Assembly: GCA_029559155.1 (NCBI GenBank)
Contig: JAKQCM010000128.1
Span: 1 to 39,735, forward strand
Source of the DNA: Chloroflexota bacterium
Lineage (GTDB): Bacteria > Chloroflexota > Anaerolineae > Promineifilales > Promineifilaceae
Direction of reading: 5' to 3'
Length of the DNA: 39,735 nucleotides
The notes beneath the pieces are model-generated. The model worked only from the letters and a program-made list of their open reading frames with translations. It searched no databases and had not been told where the DNA came from. Both the position numbers and the translations under genes were made by a program. Positions within the stretch are counted from its first letter, which is position 1, and the number at the start of each line of letters is the position of its first letter. Shown in pieces: positions 36,458 through 39,735 of the stretch.

Positions 36458-37905
36458 AGGAAAAACAATTGATTGCCAGATGGACGGGCCGGCGCACGGC
36501 CGTTTCCCTTTTTAGCAGCGTTCTTATGGCTGTTCTTGGTCTGGGGCTGCTCTTCAGCCAGCTCCATTCCGCCGCACCCCAAAAACCTGATGAGCTGGCT
36601 CTGGGATATGGGGCCAACGTCGCCGCCTGGGACGTGGCGAAAATTCAGACGATGGGTTTCAACTGGATGAAGGTGTTTAACGCCCCCGGCAGCCGTCTGC
36701 CCGTTCATGTGGTGATGCGCGTGCAGGCCAGCGCGGCCCAATTCAGTAATTTACCGGCCTTTAGCGCATCTGTATTCCAATTGGCGCAGTCGCAGGTTGG
36801 CTTTATAGACGCTTACGAGATCGGCAACGAACCTAACCTGGACGCTGCCTACGGCTGGGCCGCGCCGCCCAACGCCGCTGATTACGCCACGCTGCTGTGT
36901 ACCGCCTATGCCCAAATCAAAGCCGCCGATCCTCAGGCCAAAGTGATCTCAGCCGGGCTGGCGCCCACCGGTCGGGTTATCGGCGCGTGGAACGGGCATC
37001 CGGGGCATAACGGGTTGTACCAGGATGAGCGCGAATTCCTCAAGGAGTTTTTGGCGGCCGGCGGCGGGAACTGCCTGGATGCGCTGGGATACCATCCTTA
37101 CGGCTTCAGCGCCAATTTCGATGCCGCGCCGGACGTTTCGTCGCCGGATCCCGACCAGAACTGCACCAACGGTTTTTGCTTCCGCGGCGCGGAGAAAATC
37201 TACGAAATTATGCAGCAGCAGGGGTATGGCCATAAAAAATTGTGGGCGACCGAGTTTGGCTGGTTGGTGACGCCGCCCGATGCCTGCCGCGCCGATGGAT
37301 CGTGGGACGGCCGTCTCTGGCAGCTTGTTTCCGAGCAGGAACAGGCCGATAACCTGGTGGGCGCTTACCAGTACGCCGCCGCCAACTGGCCGTGGATGGA
37401 AGCCATGATGGTGTTTAACCTGAATTTCAACCAACCCGGCCTGTATCAGGAATGCGAACAGATGCGGTATTACGCCATCCAGGGACGCCCGGCAGAGGCC
37501 GCGCTGCGCGATATGCCAAAGGCGACAATCCCCACTTACGCCGCCGCGCAGGTGTGGCCCGGCAGTCTGACGGCCGTCATCACCCCCACGCAGCAGCCTT
37601 ATACCACCACCTGGCCGATCAGCCTGCGCAATATCGGCACGCAGGCGTTCACCTACACGGCGCAAACGGACGAAACGGCCGTTATCCAACCAGTCTTGTC
37701 GTCTGCCAATGGGTTGATTGCGCCCGGAGAGCAGATCACCGTGTTGGCGACGATAAGCAGCCTGGAACGGCCGTTAGGCGTCTACACCGGCACAATCATC
37801 CTCAGCGCGACCGGCGAAACGATTGGCCTGCCGGTTGTGCTGCCGGTTACGCTGGTCGTCGCCGACGAAATCCGCTACACCTATTTGCCGGCTGTGTCGC
37901 GCTAA
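36454..37905 (+). CDS. Secreted glycoside-hydrolase-like protein (clan GH-A TIM-barrel signatures) with C-terminal beta-rich domain
   Basis: N-terminal TM/signal; IDAYEIGNEPNLDAAYGW (acid/base NEP) and KLWATEFGWL (nucleophile). GTG start overlaps the preceding stop (GTGA). Confidence 0.78.
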   Translation: MKEKQLIARWTGRRTAVSLFSSVLMAVLGLGLLFSQLHSAAPQKPDELALGYGANVAAWDVAKIQTMGFNWMKVFNAPGSRLPVHVVMRVQASAAQFSNLPAFSASVFQLAQSQVGFIDAYEIGNEPNLDAAYGWAAPPNAADYATLLCTAYAQIKAADPQAKVISAGLAPTGRVIGAWNGHPGHNGLYQDEREFLKEFLAAGGGNCLDALGYHPYGFSANFDAAPDVSSPDPDQNCTNGFCFRGAEKIYEIMQQQGYGHKKLWATEFGWLVTPPDACRADGSWDGRLWQLVSEQEQADNLVGAYQYAAANWPWMEAMMVFNLNFNQPGLYQECEQMRYYAIQGRPAEAALRDMPKATIPTYAAAQVWPGSLTAVITPTQQPYTTTWPISLRNIGTQAFTYTAQTDETAVIQPVLSSANGLIAPGEQITVLATISSLERPLGVYTGTIILSATGETIGLPVVLPVTLVVADEIRYTYLPAVSR

Positions 37906-37922
37906 AAAGGACGGACCCCAGT

Positions 37923-38732
37923 TTGGAATCGAAAGCCACCACCATCGCCCGGCTGCGCGCCGAAGTGGAAGCGGCGCGCACAGACCTGATCGAGGCCGAA
38001 GCGGAACTGGCCGATTATCGCGCCGATATCGAGGCGTTCGAATTTGCCTACGCGGCGCGGATGGGCGATCGGTTGGTTGTGTTGGCGGCCGTAGAAGCGG
38101 AGGTGGCCGATTTGCTGGACCGCATCCAGCGCCGCCGCAACGAGAAAACATTTGGCATCGATCATCGCTCGGTGGAGGAGCAGTACCGGCGCACCTGGCA
38201 GCAGTCGCCCAAACCGGCCCCAAAACGGCCGTCTGAACCCGTCAGCCAAACCACCGAAGCGCAAATCAAAAAGCTCTACCGTCAATTGGCCCGCCGCCTG
38301 CACCCTGATCTGACCACCGACGCCGAGGATCGCGCCTACCGCACAGAAATGATGACGGCCGTTAATGACGCCTATGCCGCCCGCAGTCTGGCCGAACTTT
38401 TGGCCGTAGCCCGCCAGTTAGACGGCGGCCAGCCCGTCGCCTCGGCTCCCTCCGCCCAGACCGAAGGCGACATGATACGAGCGTTGCAAGAAGAATTGAA
38501 TCGCTGCCGTCGCCGTCTGGCGCGTATTCACCTGGAACGGCAAACGCTGCACACCGATTCGATGGTTGCCTTGAGTCTGGAAGTGACGCTGGCCGAACGT
38601 CAGGGCCGTGATTTGTTGGGTGAAATGGTGGCCGAAGTGGACCGAAAAATCGCCCGAAAACAAGTCGAGCGCGACATGATCAAGGCACAGTTCGAGAGTT
38701 TAAATCGGCCGTCAGGTTCAGAGCTGGGCTGA
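37923..38732 (+). CDS. Coiled-coil J-domain protein
   Basis: TTG start at 37923 (ORF-track start 37452 is inside the previous gene in another frame): LESKATTIARLRAEVEAARTDLIEAEAEL...IKKLYRQLARRLHPDLTTDAEDRAYRTEMMTAVNDAYAARS (HPD motif). Confidence 0.8.
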   Translation: MESKATTIARLRAEVEAARTDLIEAEAELADYRADIEAFEFAYAARMGDRLVVLAAVEAEVADLLDRIQRRRNEKTFGIDHRSVEEQYRRTWQQSPKPAPKRPSEPVSQTTEAQIKKLYRQLARRLHPDLTTDAEDRAYRTEMMTAVNDAYAARSLAELLAVARQLDGGQPVASAPSAQTEGDMIRALQEELNRCRRRLARIHLERQTLHTDSMVALSLEVTLAERQGRDLLGEMVAEVDRKIARKQVERDMIKAQFESLNRPSGSELG

Positions 38733-38742
38733 TTGGCGGCCG

Positions 38743-38771
38743 CTGGCATCGGTTAACATAGCCGGTATAAT
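38743..38771 (+). promoter_or_regulatory. Candidate sigma70-like promoter (CTGGCA - 17 bp - TATAAT)
   Basis: TATAAT at 38766-38771, 4/6 -35 at 38743-38748, upstream of the CDS at 38864. Confidence 0.4.
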
Positions 38772-38863
38772 ACACCAGCTTGCGAGAGAAGGATCCGCGC
38801 AGCCATCCTATAACCACTACCGCCGCAAGGGCGGTCGGCGTCATAGCAAGGAGACACAGAAGA

Positions 38864-39319
38864 ATGACCACGTCGGCTGAAGTAAAAAAGATGCAGTTGG
38901 AAACGGCCGTTCACTACCTGGCCGGATTATTGGAAGAAGGCTCGTTGGTGTCGCATTACCACCAGGAAACCCGCCAGGAAATTGCGGAAGTGTTGGAGCT
39001 GATGTTGGCTAAAGTGAGCGGCCTGCCCGATAATGTGCCGGATAATTTAGTGCAAGCGGCCGTGGTGCGCGCCATCGTTGGGGCAACTGAAAATTTGCAC
39101 GTCGCCGAAATGGCCGAAAAAGAAGTGTTTCTTAGCCGCCAGATGCGCGAAGCGGAAGCGTTTGCCAGCATTCGGGGGCATGTTCTGACGGCCTGGGAAC
39201 CGGTTTCGGGCGAGCAAGGCGTCGAATATCAGGCTTCTTGCAAAGATTGTGGCGGATTTGTATACGTTAGTTTGTCGGGAACCTACAACCTGTTATTAGA
39301 TAGCTGCGAGCGCTTGTAA
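38864..39319 (+). CDS. Conserved hypothetical protein with C-terminal CxxC
   Basis: ATG at 38864 after caaggaga RBS; MTTSAEVKKMQLETAVHYLAGLLEEGSLVSHYHQETRQEIAEVLELML...ASCKDCGGFVYVS. The ORF-track start at 38780 has no RBS. Confidence 0.7.
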   Translation: MTTSAEVKKMQLETAVHYLAGLLEEGSLVSHYHQETRQEIAEVLELMLAKVSGLPDNVPDNLVQAAVVRAIVGATENLHVAEMAEKEVFLSRQMREAEAFASIRGHVLTAWEPVSGEQGVEYQASCKDCGGFVYVSLSGTYNLLLDSCERL

Positions 39320-39399
39320 CCTGGTTGGTTGGTTTGATTGGGGGTTGGTTTATTGTGCATCATCCAGTCGTCGTACAGCCCTCTTGTACCTGATAGTGT

Positions 39400-39735
39400 A
39401 TGAAAACAAAGGAAACAATTTGGTTAGACAGCGGGTATGATTGTGACCACTGCGGCGGGGAGATTTTGCGGCAAAAAGGCAAACGTCCGGTCCGGCCGCA
39501 GTCGGCTTTTTATCGCTGCCGAACGTGCGGCTGCGAGTGGACCATGCAGGGTGATGTGGTGCACATTGGGACGGGGGAATTTTGCCGCGAAGCGCAGAGC
39601 CGACGATTAAACCCATCTTCTTTTGACAGCACGGATTGGTGGACGCGTCTGCGCCAGATCCCCGGATGGGCGCAGGTGATCATTGGCTTGCTGCTGTTGA
39701 TTGTGTTTTTGCGGTTTGGCGGCTTTATGCTGCTG
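39400..39735 (+). CDS. Partial CDS running off the window: zinc-ribbon protein with TM helix
   Basis: ATG at 39400, open to the window end: MKTKETIWLDSGYDCDHCGGEILRQKGKRPVRPQSAFYRCRTCGCEWTMQ...WAQVIIGLLLLIVFLRFGGFMLL. Missing from the ORF track because no stop lies in the window. Confidence 0.7.
   Translation, partial: MKTKETIWLDSGYDCDHCGGEILRQKGKRPVRPQSAFYRCRTCGCEWTMQGDVVHIGTGEFCREAQSRRLNPSSFDSTDWWTRLRQIPGWAQVIIGLLLLIVFLRFGGFMLL

Larger units (their letters stand above)
59..38910. repeat. Highly iterated palindrome ACGGCCGT (HIP1-like dispersed octamer), about 97 copies across the window
   Basis: Octamer starts read by eye: 59,1526,1935,2565,2717,3711,4080,5192,5203,5579,5836,6065,6097,6626,9195,9782,10124,10217,10292,10683,10949,10974,11926,12157,12620,12675,12958,13272,13432,13849,14128,14380,14624,14685,15457,16153,16267,16588,17231,17357,17530,18030,18424,18502,18564,19114,19259,19599,20260,20425,20861,21057,21101,21839,21867,22456,22527,22746,23733,24269,25089,25739,25782,26064,26574,26748,27465,27778,28156,28470,28917,29058,30449,31193,31255,31550,31765,31953,32089,32122,32364,33523,34342,34534,34874,35403,35789,35904,36272,36496,37307,37570,37675,37767,38225,38355,38903. 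The hand count may be off by a few. Confidence 0.95.

Noticed and set aside
1-39735. tRNA, rRNA, integrase, transposase or phage genes
   Set aside because: Looked for on both strands; nothing recognisable found.

Overview
The window looks like an ordinary chromosomal segment of an environmental bacterium. Gene content and style suggest a Chloroflexota relative, but this is inference only. It holds about 32 supportable genes: ModA, a fused DppB/DppC-type permease, a multi-PAS hybrid histidine kinase, beta-carbonic anhydrase, an M23 peptidase coupled to a membrane MutS-like ATPase, DUF1786, a Fur-family regulator with CbiM/CbiQ/CbiO, an AONS-family aminotransferase, a dienelactone hydrolase, a Crp/ferredoxin/cupin/oxidase-like cluster, PCu(A)C, a five-gene ABC/zinc-ribbon/solute-binding-protein/MalT-BTAD-regulator operon, SecG, a peptide-binding protein, TatA/TatB/TatC, an MhqO/MhqD-like pair, a clan GH-A-like hydrolase, a J-domain protein and zinc-ribbon proteins. 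No rRNA, tRNA, CRISPR array or transposase was seen. The strongest unexplained signal is a highly iterated palindrome, ACGGCCGT (often AACGGCCGTT). I counted about 97 copies by eye, roughly one per 410 bp, in all three coding frames and in intergenic DNA. Composition alone predicts about one. It resembles cyanobacterial HIP1 in behaviour but has a different sequence. Other items are two adjacent heptanucleotide tandem arrays (6 copies each), a 221-bp MITE-like element with 17-bp perfect terminal inverted repeats, a palindrome-free 2.5-kb stretch carrying a gene remnant, and several unusual domain architectures.
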